A model generated the notes under the pieces. It ran no database searches and was not told the origin of the DNA. It saw only the letters and a program-made list of their open reading frames with translations. 64,000 nucleotides of DNA from Apostichopus japonicus (Eukaryota > Echinodermata > Holothuroidea > Aspidochirotida > Stichopodidae). Shown in pieces: positions 43,285 through 55,860 of the stretch. Both the position numbers and the translations under genes were made by a program. The stretch is from assembly GCF_037975245.1 (NCBI RefSeq), contig NC_092568.1:4857001-4921000 (forward strand), written 5' to 3'. Position 1 is the stretch's first letter. Every line of letters begins with the position of its first letter.

Positions 43285-44993
43285 AGTTTTGTTCTTGTCT
43301 ACCATAAATGCAGAGCTGTCTTTGTAGTATCTTTAAACCAGAAGACAAAACTGTATTGCGGTTTGATGGATGACTTCATCGTAACAGGGTATGAGCCAAT
43401 GTCATCCTTGGAAGATATCATGAAAACGTGTGTATTTATATGAGTTCTACAGATACTGTTGACCGTCAGAAGAATTTTAACCTTCACAAAAATCAATACA
43501 TTTATTATCACAATGTCACCTTCTCGTGGAAGTAGGAGACTAGTCAATGTTATATTTCCTTAGTTATGGTGGTTACAACTTTTTCACATTTGAGCTAGTT
43601 GACGTCAAATGAGTTTGGCCTTAAACATGAAGGGGTTTATACAACTTAGAATGGGTAACCTACATCATATCGCACTTGAGATAAGATAAGGTAAGGTAGG
43701 TACAAGGTTTTATTGTTTGATAGTCCTGTTGACTTCGGATGGCTCTGGACCACCAATTAAATCATAAGGTCCCTATCTAATATGGGCAACCAACATGCCA
43801 AGTATAACGGATGCTAATTCGGGTACTCTTTTAGAAATGTGGGTGTTACAAGAATGCAATGCACCCATACACACACACGCACACACACACACACAAATAC
43901 CATAGTTCATTCACAAAGCCGAATGTATACGGCTCTACATATACATACTTACACACGCTATCATGAGTTGATAGGTTTGGATTGTCATTGGATCTATACT
44001 GTCACGAACTTATTTTATGCAATAGATCATTGTACTTATTATTAGTTTATTACCAGTAATAAACTATTCCCTATTGCAAAAACAAGTAACCAAAGTATGT
44101 ACACTTTGCAGTTTCATTCAAATAATTGAACGAATACGTACAAAATATTCCCCTGCTACATCTGCTAAAATATTGTGGATACCGCGTTTGACACATGTCA
44201 TTGAAACGTCAATTTACATGTCCCTTCTAAGCTTCCGTACCAACTATTCTGTCATAACTACACACTAAGGCTAGTGCAACAGGCGGTCATGGGTTACTTA
44301 TAGAATAGTTGGAAAGTCTGTAGAAACTACATCAATCAGCCCTTATTGTTAAATGTCGGTGTCCGAAGTGTAATCATGGACCAACCTCATCATGCTTGAT
44401 ACTTTCAGGTAAGGAAAAGTTCTGTTCAATTTGATTGGGACCGTTCTTTTAAATTTGACACGGTGGTGGTAAACGTATGAGCTTTCCAAAAAGTACGCCC
44501 GCCATACCTAAATCTTTATACAGAAGGCCCTGTTCTGGGCCCTCAAATGATGACAATGTTTTTGCCGTGAAAAACTTTGGTTCACCACCATTGAAACGTT
44601 ATCCATAACATGTCAGCAAAAGTTCCAGAAGAGGTAGCATTTTTATGTTTCCAGAGAATAACCTCTTGTGACCTCAAATGACCTTCATATTTACAAAATA
44701 TGGTGACGAAAAGTGACAGAATTTCGGCAAAATTGCATGAAAGCTATACCTCAGCTGAAAGCAGTCAGCTGAGCTATAGAAATGTAATCACTTTACAACT
44801 AATGACTTTGCAATTTTTTCTTAACAAACGTTACTTGGAACAATTAAGTAAATGCTTACCTGATTTTGCTTGTAAAATCAAAGCTAGTAGGACACCGATT
44901 ACTAACCAGTAAATATCAATATCTGAAGAAAGGACAGACATGCAGACGTTAATTTATGGTAAAGTAGTTTTTCTAGGCTTATAAGGGTATTGT

Positions 44994-44995
<2 letters not shown>
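43285..44995 (+). repeat. Segmental duplication block P, copy IV
   Basis: The closest relative is 36895-38460 (shared (CA)n at 43868 and 'ctttccaaaaagtacgcccg'-type text). About 120 bp near 44320-44440, lost from copy III, is kept here and in copy II. Confidence 0.8.
44860..44941 (-). CDS. Gene IV exon 1: intact signal-peptide exon
   Basis: The ATG at 44941 opens 27 codons (MSVLSSDIDIYWLVIGVLLA and LILQAKS) with donor TCAG|gtaagc. It has the same length and phase as gene II exon 1. It is orphaned because unit IV lacks exons 3 and 4; it could only serve a V-domain-only transcript. Confidence 0.65.

Positions 44996-45090
<95 letters not shown>
44995..45090. repeat. (TA)n array
   Basis: Equivalent to the arrays at 23761 and 38479. 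Confidence 0.9.
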
Positions 45091-45091
<1 letters not shown>

Positions 45092-45289
45092 ATTTTAAAT
45101 ATATATAGAATAAATATAATAAATAAATATAAACCACTGAACTCCATTACAATAATGGTATTATCGTGTTCGGTAAGAGCCCTTGATATTTGCTGGTCAC
45201 CATCTCGTCGATTAAAGTGACCCACCCTCTTCGATGAGAATTATCATACCTTCCTCTGCCTTACCCACACAAACACACACGCAGATATA

Positions 45290-47780
45290 CTTACTCATCT
45301 TCGTCTGCCTCATGAGATTTGAGAGAGAGGATTATTTCCTTCGGTGTCTGAACGAAATTTCCCGGCTTGTACGTTTGTTAGACTTCAGCACCTTATCCTT
45401 GCCGTTGTCTTTAACATTGTATGGCAACAGACAAAATGGAAAAGTGTTTCTCTAGGTTTGTCAGTTGATGTATCAAATAAAGAATGATACTCGAGAAATA
45501 TACTCGAATTTCCTTCCGAATTACAAATTTCAAAGTGTACAGTGTCCTACGGCTACCTACAACACACCCAGTAATAGTACAGGTTCAAAGGATTACTTCT
45601 TCAAATACATTCAAACAAATACTGAGTGATCTCCAAAAGTTATTGCCAATTGTAATGGATGATACCTTCTTTGCTTCATAAACGTTAAGAACAAACACTA
45701 AACTCGGTTACACCTGCTGGGTCATGTGACTCCCAGTGTCGTAAGAACAAAGAGAACAAAGAACAAAGAGGACAAAGAGAACAAAGAGAACCAAGAACTT
45801 TTGGTGCGTCATTATGTATACATAGCAGCGATGGATATCTCAGTGGGGAGTTGTTATGGAACTCCCTGATCTCAGGTCCAGATAGAAGATAACAAGGTAT
45901 CACCTTTCATAACTGTCTGCATTTTGTAGCGACCAGAGGAAAACTTCACGTAAAAGCAACGGAAAGTTAACTTTTTTTCAGAGGGCGGCACGCGGTTTGG
46001 GGCGAGTCTTCAATGCCTTTAAGTGACTGGATAAATAAAGATCCCTCCATTGCATACAGAAACATGCTAAAGAGGTACTATCCATTTGTGTGAATAATCT
46101 TATGCATGAAATTAAAATCAATAGTTCGGATTAAGAATGGCAACATTTTACCGTCCTGTCCGCTTACTTTACAACTGTAGTTTAGGAACACATTACAACA
46201 AATGACATTAATTTTGAATGCAAATCTCCAACGTCCATATTCTTGATGGTACTGATAGCTCAAATTAACTGTTGACAACATTGCAACGTCCCTATTAAAA
46301 CAAACGCTTACTTAGCCCAACAGCATTAAACACATCCAACGAAACATTTCCGGGCATTGATGTATCCATGTGGTTGCAATACACAGCGAAAGAAACATTA
46401 AACGCATTTTATTTCGGCGATACTAAATCGTAAGAAAACTTTAACACTTCGAATACGTAAAACTCGATACGGGTAAGTCCACTAAAAGAGGTCCACTTTG
46501 CATTACTTCTGAGTGTGCCTAGTGCATATACCTATTAAAACAACACGTTGGTCTTGTGTAAGTAGTTCATCGTGAGTAAACATTACAGACGCTGATAAAT
46601 AACTGAAGTGGATAACACACAATATTGTAAATATAATCGACTTGCAGCCAGCGAACTATTTCGAAGGGAGAAACATACCCCCCCCCCTTCCCTTAAATGT
46701 AAATAGTCTTTTGAATATATTCCATGGCATAAATGTCTACCTAGGAGCTATTTACGAAAATAGCTCCATGGTCTACTGCTAATTACAAATGACTTGTGCT
46801 AGTATTCAGACATGTGAACATGACTCGATAGTGTTTCATTGTTGTGTTACGTTCACAATCATAGGAGGAATATAATCTTAACATTGAGGTATTTTTGTCA
46901 GCGAAATTTATCATTTTACTAGAAACTCTTAAATTGAACACTCTTAATGAATATTCATTTTGCCATTTGAATTCCTCACTCGTTAGGTTCAAGGTATTGG
47001 TCTTTGGTCCAATTTTTTTTTCATATGATTGAAAAATTGATCATGTTTTATAAATTGCTACTATCTGCCCCAAAATTCTTAACATTTTGACGGCAGCTTG
47101 CTTATGTTCCATGGCAAGGTGGAATGGGAGCCAGTATCGGGTAAATCACGTTTGCATATATGATTGATTGTTTTGTATCTATGGGTAATTCATCTCCCGT
47201 AAATTTCTGTATCTCCTACAAATTAAGTTTTTGGGTAAAGTGCACACGTTCACACACATTATCTTTACTCTTACCTCAAATAAGTCCGCCACATGTCAAT
47301 CTGTGGTGCCCCTCCATCCCCCCCCCCCCCCCTCTATTAACCCAGACCAACCCACCAAGTTTCAGTTCAGCGCCTCAAGGGGTGGTTGGTGCAATAAAAA
47401 GCCTCAATAACTGTATACAAATACGTCTGTGGTAAAGATCACATATTTATTTATCATGGTATTATCTTTGACAAAGATATTGTTAGAGCCATGTCAATAA
47501 CGCCACCTGGATGTTAATTTTGATTGCACAGCTGCCCTTTGTTCATCTTTGTTTGTTTGTTGTATATGTATGACTCTGCAGAACCTCACAAGTATTATAT
47601 TTTAGTTATGAAGGATACCAAGAAATGGTTTGGTATTTTGAACGGATCTTAGAGACAAAACAAGTTGACAACCATGTGGGAGTTAAATATATCGAGCACC
47701 TACATATTGATGGTTATGCCATAAACCGTACTTTAATTGATATAAGTATTTAATTATAATTATGATTTCAGATGGCCGCA
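45290..47780 (+). repeat. Segmental duplication blocks Q and U, copy 4 (partial)
   Basis: 45290-45830 matches block Q and 46080-47780 matches the first part and some later landmarks of block U ('cgaaagaaacattaaac', 'gcagccagcgaactatttcg', 'gacaaccatgtgggagttaa'). A short (aacaaagag)n tract is at 45744-45788. 'gcacgcggtttggggcgag' at 45988 recurs at 47777, suggesting a small internal rearrangement. Confidence 0.7.
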
Positions 47781-49500
47781 CGCGGTTTAGGGCGAGTCTT
47801 CAATGCCTTTAACATATCCGTTTTACATGTGAAAGTTGCAATTCAATGTTTTGCTCCCGGGGTTGTAGCAAAATCTCAGTTTTCAAGCACCTAGTTGGGA
47901 CAATTTTGTCTAAACTCTAGTGCTATGTCCCGCTTCAGAACACTCGTATTTCACGATACCATGTTTCTATCAGATCAAGGTTAGGAACTGTTTTTACTGT
48001 CAACGCCACTGCTTTGAGAGCATGATATTGGTGTACAGTTAAGAGAGAGGTATAAGTATCAGGAAATTGTCTCATCTGGTTGTTTTCAAGTTGGCTTAAC
48101 ATGAATATGCATTGATCTCTGTGTCTGCGAGATTCGAGTTCCCATCAATGGGCACCATCCCTTTTAGCTTTACTTCAATTCGTTAATACGAATTAACAAT
48201 TCGTAATAACGAGTTTCAAATATTTTCGTGTGAAACAAAATCAGCGATTGCGAAATAAAGATGTTTGTAGGGTTGAAAAATTTTTTCGCAGATTGCTCTC
48301 CACTTCAAGTAAATAAGAAAAAAAAACTTTATATTCCATTGGAAACATGCCAATAGTCGGTAAGCTTTCTACATGCACTGCGATACATCGTCATGGACCA
48401 TTGCCTTAAATTTCTTGGTTACCAGAATTTTCCAGAGTTCGTATATATGTACAAAAGCGTTTTCAATAAAAAAAATTTAAAAAAGCTGTCATTCCATGAT
48501 TTTATTCATTACAGTTCACCACCAAGAGGAATATTATAGCTAACATGCAACCACAATAGCAGAACACTTAAACATTAACTCAACATTGAAAACACGAAAT
48601 CACGTTTTAAACGATCAACAATAATAACATTAACCAGATTATGTTTTGCTATTCTTTGTTCTCTCGTAGAGAATTAGACATATACAAATTACTTGAAGCA
48701 CTTGGTCGGTCGGTGTAGAGGGGGAGGGGGCGAATCTTCCCCAAACTGTATTTTGAGATATCTCTTGTTCCTTCGCATGAGAGACATTAACATACACTGA
48801 AAAGCAAATGTCATATAGACATTTATATAGAAAGTATTCCAAGCCCGGAAGCTACACTGTTTTCAAACAGCTTCTTTTAGCTATTAAACTTACGCACAGA
48901 AATGGATTCCGGAAAAAAAGTAATTTAATTGGAATGTTTTCCAAAGCCCCTGTGTGGGTCAAGGGGGAGAGGCCCCTGGTAGGTGTAGCATTTTGTCCGC
49001 CGAATATTAACCAAATGAAGGAACTTTTCACGAAAGAGAGAGAGAGAGTCAGTTTTCTATACCGCATCTGCATAGGATGGAGTGGGAGGGGGATGGGCAA
49101 ATACGGGGCAGACATCATGATTAGGGGCATATAGGACCACCGGCTATGGGTCACATTTTTAGCTGTAGCTTTAAACACTTTGTGACGCAGTCTTGTGCTA
49201 TGACTGTTTTGAAGTAAATATATATAAATATAAGGTCGGTCAAGAAATATTAGTCAAATATAGTCGAAAAGAACTCTTTCCATTACTTGATATTCTTTCT
49301 TTTATATAGACTAACATGTTTCAACACAAAAGTGCGATGTGAAATAGCGACATATTCCATTTTGTTCCCTTTCCAACATTTCGATGAAAAGGGAAATATT
49401 ATTTCTTTTTTTAAAGACGGGTGCTTTCCTTTTTCTCACACAAAGACTTCTCAAAACAAATTTTCTTTGCTGAAAACATAAAATTGCACTGTATTTCGCA
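47780..49500 (+). repeat. Non-coding; includes second copy of the 31.07-31.62 kb block
   Basis: 48117-48720 matches 31070-31620. The rest shows poly-purine patches and no gene; the frame at 48808-49134 has no recognisable motif. Confidence 0.6.
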
Positions 49501-49504
49501 ATGA

Positions 49505-49780
49505 AAGTGACAAGAAATCGGCTTTACAAATTATTTTAGACATTGAAAAATTGAAACATTAAAATAAATCTTATTACCGTCGAAATGTCTCCGACAAAGT
49601 GATTGACGAAGAAACCAATAACAATTATTGTTGAGTGTTACAAGGTGCACCATATTAACACATTTAATATAACATAAATATATAGCGAAATAAAGTCAAT
49701 ACTATGAGCACAATTCTCGTAAATTATTATTTGAAAATGAAGTTTGTAGTCATGACCAAAGTTAACAACATAGGCGAAAA
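49505..49780 (+). repeat. Second copy of the 11.88-12.12 kb block
   Basis: 'gaaatcggctttacaaatt', 'aaaccaataacaa' and 'ttgaaaatgaagtttgtagt' repeat unit I sequence in order. Confidence 0.6.
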
Positions 49781-50149
49781 GAAATATAACAGAAATCAAC
49801 TTTTTGACAATGACATGTCTTCCATAATCGAGTTTATGTTCATATTCTGCCACTTTGACCGATTACATTTGACCTTTAGTTGACCTTTGTTACCTTGGTA
49901 ACTTAATATTTTGAGAAATCGTGGCACGCACATTAAAACTGTGACGAAATCTCATCATACCTGTGAAAGCTGCCTGTCAATTGAATATTTCCCCTCGAAC
50001 TTTTGACAACATTCAATTTGTACATAATTTGAGCTTTCGTTCTGAAGGCCAGCAAGACCTGGGTTCTTTGCATCAGGTACCCTCCTACCAAGTTGGAGGA
50101 ACATCGATCCAGTTGCATGCTAATTCATGATTTCTCCTTTGAGTTATAA

Positions 50150-50610
50150 CGGAAATAACTTGTTTAACTTATTTGACCCTCTGATCTTCGACCTTTCGTT
50201 CTAATGGTCTGCGAGACACTTGTTCCTAAAGTGTTTCAGGTCTGCATACTATACATGAACAGTAATCTAATTTGGAAAGACCTACATTCATTATTTGCTT
50301 GATGATGCTAGCAATCATATTGGACTTTCAGAACATAGGCTCACATATCATCTTTGGCACAACTACAAAGATACGACAGCCAGCAGAAATTTTATTTATT
50401 ACTGAAATAACTTTTGTCATTAATTTGACCTGTTATCATCGACCTTTCGTTCTAAAGGTCTGCAGTTATACATACTTTATAAGAACAGTGATCTAGTTTG
50501 GCAAGACCTTATGGTATTATTTGCTTTATGAGCAACCATGTTGGACTTTCAGAACATAGGCTCATAGATCATCTTTGGCTCAACTGATTTACAAATAGAG
50601 CCAACAGAAA
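50150..50610 (+). repeat. Tandem duplication, ~240-bp unit
   Basis: 'cgacctttcgttctaa', 'gaacagt(a/g)atct', 'tattggactttcagaacata' and 'catctttggc' occur twice in order, 240 bp apart. No coding signal is seen. Confidence 0.75.
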
Positions 50611-50619
50611 TATATTCTT

Positions 50620-52440
50620 TTCATAGGAATATAAGATTCTGCGCCATTCACTGTAATCGAAACTAGGTCAAAATTGAATGTTCAAAGCATGGAATATCTA
50701 CTATAATGTATGAACAGAAGATCGTGCATTGGAAAGTGCATTGCCTTTAGTATGTTGTATACATGATGTGGTCAGTTTCAATTTCCTTGAAAATGACACA
50801 CTACATCGTGTTGCCTAGCAACAAAAGACCACAAGTCTCTATAGTCTCCAAAAAAGTTGCGTTGTTAGGGATTTGTCCATGCTAATGAACAAATCCGTTA
50901 TTGGAAAGCTATCCGTTATTGGAAAGATAAAAGATAGTCAGGAAAAGTTGCATGATGCCAATCAGAGCCTACAATAAAAGAAACTTGTTGTAGAATTATC
51001 GATTACTGTAGTTCACATGAAATACAACCAATTTTCACAATGATAAATCTTTACTGTTCAGCGTTAATATACTTCTCTACTTTCCTTTCTTTCGTTATAT
51101 TTTCACTATCTTTTATTGTCCAACAACCGCATAATGTCGGTACATATAGCTGAAAATTATATACATAATGTATCACACCATTCTGTTTAATATAAGCGAA
51201 CACCATCTGTCGCGTTTGGACTTTGACCATCTTCGTATAACAACGACAAGGAAATAAGAACGATGAATAATCTAAAGTAAGATAACTTAAGGCTGCTTTG
51301 TGTGTTATACTCGGTAAAGTGAAGCAATAGTACTATTCAGGTACATATATGTGCTATTGTATTAGGCAATCTGGGTTCACTCGTCTGAAAATATTAGACA
51401 TTTGATAGTCTGCCTTCCTAATATTAAAATAGAACAAAATGAAAAGTGCTTCTTATCAATGAATATCGATGAAAACAGAACGTATGATCCGTAAGTCTCA
51501 CCTCGTTCGAGAAATTTGGCCTGTTTATGTCATAAATTTATAGTCAACCCTAACCGTGAATCTAGTTATGCATGAAATATGTCGACCAAATCGCGATGTT
51601 TATTGCAACCGTTTTCAAGGTTCACAAGTAAAGAAAAATTCATAGTACCTGGCATTAAATGAGATTAAAATCAAACCTTTTTGGTATCTTTATTGGTAAC
51701 AATGTTGTGCCAAATTCAATCATATATACAATTTGGTCAAAAACATTTTACAAGTAATGATAAGTGCATACAAAAACAATGATGCATCGTAATTAACTGA
51801 ACAGTATAGTGCAATTACTAAATGAGTTTTTTAACTGCTCGTTAGAAATAAATGCTTTGCCTCTTTGCTTGAGTTCTTTCTCAAGTTTAAAAGCAAATTT
51901 TAACTTATATAAAAAATCGCTACATCTCATTTCCGTGTTTGCAATTCTTCTACTGAAGATGAAGTTCTTGAGATGAAAAATTAAGAAATTATATGGGTGA
52001 TACACAGAAAAATTATACAATTGCTCCACATCTAAAATGAAGTTCGATATACCTTGCCGTACGTTTTCAAATGAAAATCGAAAAACAGTTTCCAGAAGTG
52101 ATCGCTACTGTCGTTGTATCTGTTCACTCATGGACACTTAAGACTATGAATAAAATAATTAGTTTGTGTGACTTTTAGTCCACCTAAACTAGTACCAATC
52201 CTAGAGTAACGGCGAATATTTTCGGGTTTCCCACTCCAAATGAAACGAAATATAATAGCATCTTGTTCTTTAATAAAACTTAATGAGCAAATAAATAGTT
52301 CAATTTAGCACAACCTTTGTATACCCTGAAAAACATAAAAGGAAACATAAAAATGAAAAACAAAAGGAATAAAATTGCACTGAAATGTAACCAATAAATA
52401 AACTGAATGACTAGCTCAGGTAAAGAAACAAATACACACA
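50620..52440. other. No gene recognised
   Basis: This is AT-rich and unique as far as I can see. The 78-codon frame at 51793-52029 has no motif. Confidence 0.5.
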
Positions 52441-52446
52441 TAGCCT

Positions 52447-52453
52447 CTATATA

Positions 52454-52513
<60 letters not shown>

Positions 52514-52578
52514 TATATATATATATATATATATATAGTTATATATAGTTATATATATATATATAGTTATATATATAT
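52447..52578. repeat. (TA)n array with 'tatagtta' interruptions
   Basis: This is the TA tail of the inverted SINE at 52579-52877. Confidence 0.9.
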
Positions 52579-52877
52579 ATGAAATTGAAAACGTAATGAA
52601 AAGGAAAATCCAGAAGAGTGGAAAAACTTCCAGCCTCCACCGGGATTCGAACCCGGGGCTCCCGCTTTGTACGCGGACACTCTAAAACTAGGCTATGGAC
52701 GCTGATTGTATGTCCAGAGGTTCGAAACCGGTAAGAAAAGTCGTAATTTCAATGTAGGCGTTTGTTCCCTGTATCGAACAATACTAGTTCTGTTTTGGTG
52801 ACATATTTTGCCTTACTCTAGAGATCAAACATGATGCATAATCAACTCGAAATGATTTGTGATTCCTAAAGCCGGAT
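52579..52877 (-). mobile_element. tRNA-derived SINE, copy 3 (inverted, best preserved)
   Basis: This is the reverse complement of the 12242 family. The tRNA-like module (about 52630-52700) has a perfect 5-bp T-stem (ccggg/cccgg) around ttcgaat, an anticodon-like stem ccgc/gcgg around gtacaaa, and A box tagcctagtttt. It ends in 'cattacgttttcaattt' and then (TA)n. The anticodon position is ACA again, so it is SINE and not tRNA. Confidence 0.8.
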
Positions 52878-52879
52878 CT

Positions 52880-54240
52880 CGAAAGAGATACTTTGAACAG
52901 ACTTTATGTTAATAAAATGGAGGTAAACGACAAAGGCAAATGAATATTTCTGATTTTTTGGCGAATAATAATCCTCATCCTTACAAGCCTAGACACAATT
53001 GCAACATAAAAAAATAAAGGGCTTATAATAAATGATGAGCTATCTTGGGTGAACCATAACAATGATCTTTGTATTTCTCTTGCTAAATATATTGGTATTT
53101 TTTCCTCACGTAAGGAAAGTTCTCTATATGGTGCTACAATGGTTCAAATTGATTTATCGTTTAATTACTCTAAGCTAAGGTACACCTTTGAGATACATGT
53201 TTACAGCTAAAGAATCCATCTTACATTGATACATAGACCAATTAAAATTATGCATATAGACTAATTAAGATACTTACTTATAAACCCAGTCATTATTCTA
53301 CTTGTCGTCTGTACAAGGAGCGCTATTTGCTCATGATCAGAGAATTCATTCTTACTGCATGTGCTGTGAGCCATTTGAGTTGTTCCATCACTACTCGTAA
53401 TAGAAATGTTTTACAGTAACCTACTACAATATACTCAGATATACTAGAAATGTATTTACAGTCACCTGCTACATACTCGAAATGGTAAATTACTTCTCAA
53501 CAACTACTGCTTCAACTTGTGACAGTCCGTTCTTCTTCTCTAAAACTCTCTTTAGAGGAAATTGAATATTTGTAAGGTACTCACATTCCTCTCCGCACGT
53601 TAATGTGTTCCATCTCATGTTGATGTGTTCTTTCTTTTTCCATTAATTCTTTCTTCACTCATCTCTACCCATCCCGTCTTTTCCTTTTCCTTTCCACTCA
53701 TTTCCTGTCCTGTCCCTTTCTTGTCTATAATCTGTCAAGATCTTTGTTGAACTAAAGCCTATTTGGGGTTTTTCTTCTTCTCTTTTCTACTCTGTTTAAT
53801 AGTGTCCTTGTCAGTGCGTTTTTACTACTATATTTTGTCCTGTGGCGTGTTTGATAATGTAATCAACCATTTAAATTTCTTAAGCCACACATTCGGGTCC
53901 TCGTCTTCTTTTCGACTGAATGAATTCGGGCGTAAACTCGAACTGGTCATATAGTGAAACACGTAGTAGACTATGTATCCATAAACCGGTGTTATCTCAT
54001 GATCTGATTGAATCAGTTCTTTCATGTTGCTTAAGTTCACTATAAACCTGGTTTTAGACCGGTGGTAATACGTCATAACTTATCGGGTACTATGACCTTC
54101 AAACGTTCTCCTGAAATCTTCCACAACATGTATAACATTAAAAGTGTGCTGGCTTTAACACTTCCATAAATATTCGTATTCTCGGTGATCCGTATCGACA
54201 AAAGCTCTGCCCCGTTCCTGAACTATTTGTCACGCGTGAA
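52880..54240. other. No gene recognised; partial copy of 12.8-13.0 kb
   Basis: 53130-53345 resembles 12800-12970. A pyrimidine-rich stretch runs about 53600-53730. Frames at 53763-54076 on both strands have no motif. Confidence 0.45.
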
Positions 54241-54246
54241 GTCGAA

Positions 54247-54400
54247 CTAAGTGTGACTCTCTGCATTTAGCAATTCGTCTTCTGTGGCATTGTCCTCTTC
54301 GGGTGCCTTTGTTACAACATAAACGGCACAAACAGAACAGATACCAAAGATGAAAAGAGGAAATTTAAAGCATGGACTTAAGTAAGGGCAAGCAAACTGA
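54247..54400 (-). CDS. Possible last exon: membrane helix plus acidic tail
   Basis: The end of a minus-strand frame reads CFKFPLFIFGICSVCAVYVV followed by TKAPEEDNATEDELLNAESH and stop, a single hydrophobic helix with a strongly acidic C-terminus. A candidate acceptor (cttacttaag, or cattcaatcag further up) precedes it. No homologue is seen elsewhere in the window and no partner exon is evident, so this is tentative. Confidence 0.25.
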
Positions 54401-54489
54401 TTGAATGTGACAAGGGTTACATAACCTACCATGGATGGGCTGTAGATACAACATGTAACAAAATATATAAAGCGATACACATTTTCTTA

Positions 54490-55150
54490 ATTTAGTTGAA
54501 ATTGATTTATACATTTTACTTGTCTCGATATTTACGCAACAAAAATGTTTATTTTCAACATCATGCTGGAGAGGTGGGGTGGGGTGGGGTGGGGGAGGGG
54601 TTCACTCTACTGTTAATAATATTGCCAGATGCTATAGTCACGTGGTACATTAACGGTATATATATATTGAGGGGAAGCCGTTTAAGTACGTCGCTCATAA
54701 ATTTACAAGCCAGATAGGTTAAGGTTTGTGAATTTTCAGCTGTTTTATGTAATCCTACATTCGCTGACCGAAGTCCGAGCCAAAACCCCACGAATCACGA
54801 AATCGAAAACTTGAAAATAAAGAGAAACAGAAAAATGGGGGACATTAAACGGGATAGAATTTGGAGAAAAACGTAGAGAGATCTGACACAAAGTTTCAGA
54901 AGTGTTGAAATTGGAACATCTCATTCCCTGTAAAAATATATTCCAAAGGCATAGCGGTATGTTTGAACTATCGTTGTAGGCAGCCTACATAGAGGAACCC
55001 TATCGAAAAGGAATGCAAATTAACAAATTGTAGGTTACGTACAGGAGCAGAAATTGAATAAATGTTTTGGCCTTTATTCGCTCGATTTGGCCACCCAATT
55101 TCTTTAAATTTTGACCGATTATGTTACAGAAAAACTGGCAACCCTGCTGT
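54490..55150. other. No gene recognised
   Basis: This has a G-rich tract (ggggtgggg) at 54575-54600 and otherwise unremarkable sequence. The duplicated block matching 4440-5020 begins at about 55150. Confidence 0.5.
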
Positions 55151-55591
55151 ATAGGCTGTAAACGTCAAACGTTTTACATGGCTAAAGCCTCCGCCGATTG
55201 GATAAAATTTGAAAGCTTTGAAGCCTCTAAAGTCTACCACATTGTATAGGGGCTCTATATAGCGGGCACCTTGACCCCACTCAGATAGCGCGCAGCGTAT
55301 TCATTGACAGGTTAATACATTGAATCCGCCCCTACCCCTAAGATGAAATTCTGGCTACCTGCTTGACTTTCGCTACAAATCTTCATAAGTTCATATTTTT
55401 AGTTGGACTATCCCTTCAACAATTTAGAGGATGGAACTCATGAATAAACTGTTCAACTTTGGTAAAGGAAGATAACAGTACCGTTACCATGATTTCAAGT
55501 GTTTGGGAACGGGGCATATTGCAAAAGTACCTAAAATGACTGAACCGGTCGCGTGCAAATCCCCCCCCCACTAGAACTCTTTGCCCCCCCC

Positions 55592-55860
55592 TTAACCCCC
55601 TGATTGCGCAGTTTTACTGTACTGTACCTTTTTCCCGCCGCTCTTACACACTTGGCTCCTTGAAATACAGGCTATCACACCGAGTAGGATAACAATTATG
55701 ATACAGCAGATGATGAGGAGGCTGGTAATGATCCAATGACAACCGCACCCTCCATTAACTTTATTTGGTGTTGTTGACGGTGACTGTGAAGGCACAGGTG
55801 ACGTGAATGACGCCGTTGAAGTATTCACATTATCCGATGCAGGATTCACATTATCTGTCC
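55592..55860 (-). CDS. Type B stalk/transmembrane/cytoplasmic exon (intact, orphan)
   Basis: The acceptor tcatttccag ends at 55861, and a phase-1 frame of 269 bp runs to a stop: GTDNVNPASDNVNTSTASF, PVPSQSPSTTPN, a Cys/Gly turn (GGCGCHW), a helix about 24 residues long (IITSLLIICCIIIVILLGVI), then a tail with CISRSQVCKSGGKKVQ and ending YSKTAQSGG. The same phase as gene II exon 4 suggests a related receptor with another membrane module. No Ig or signal exon is found upstream (to 64 kb), so its gene is either incomplete or its exons are too diverged to see. Confidence 0.7.
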
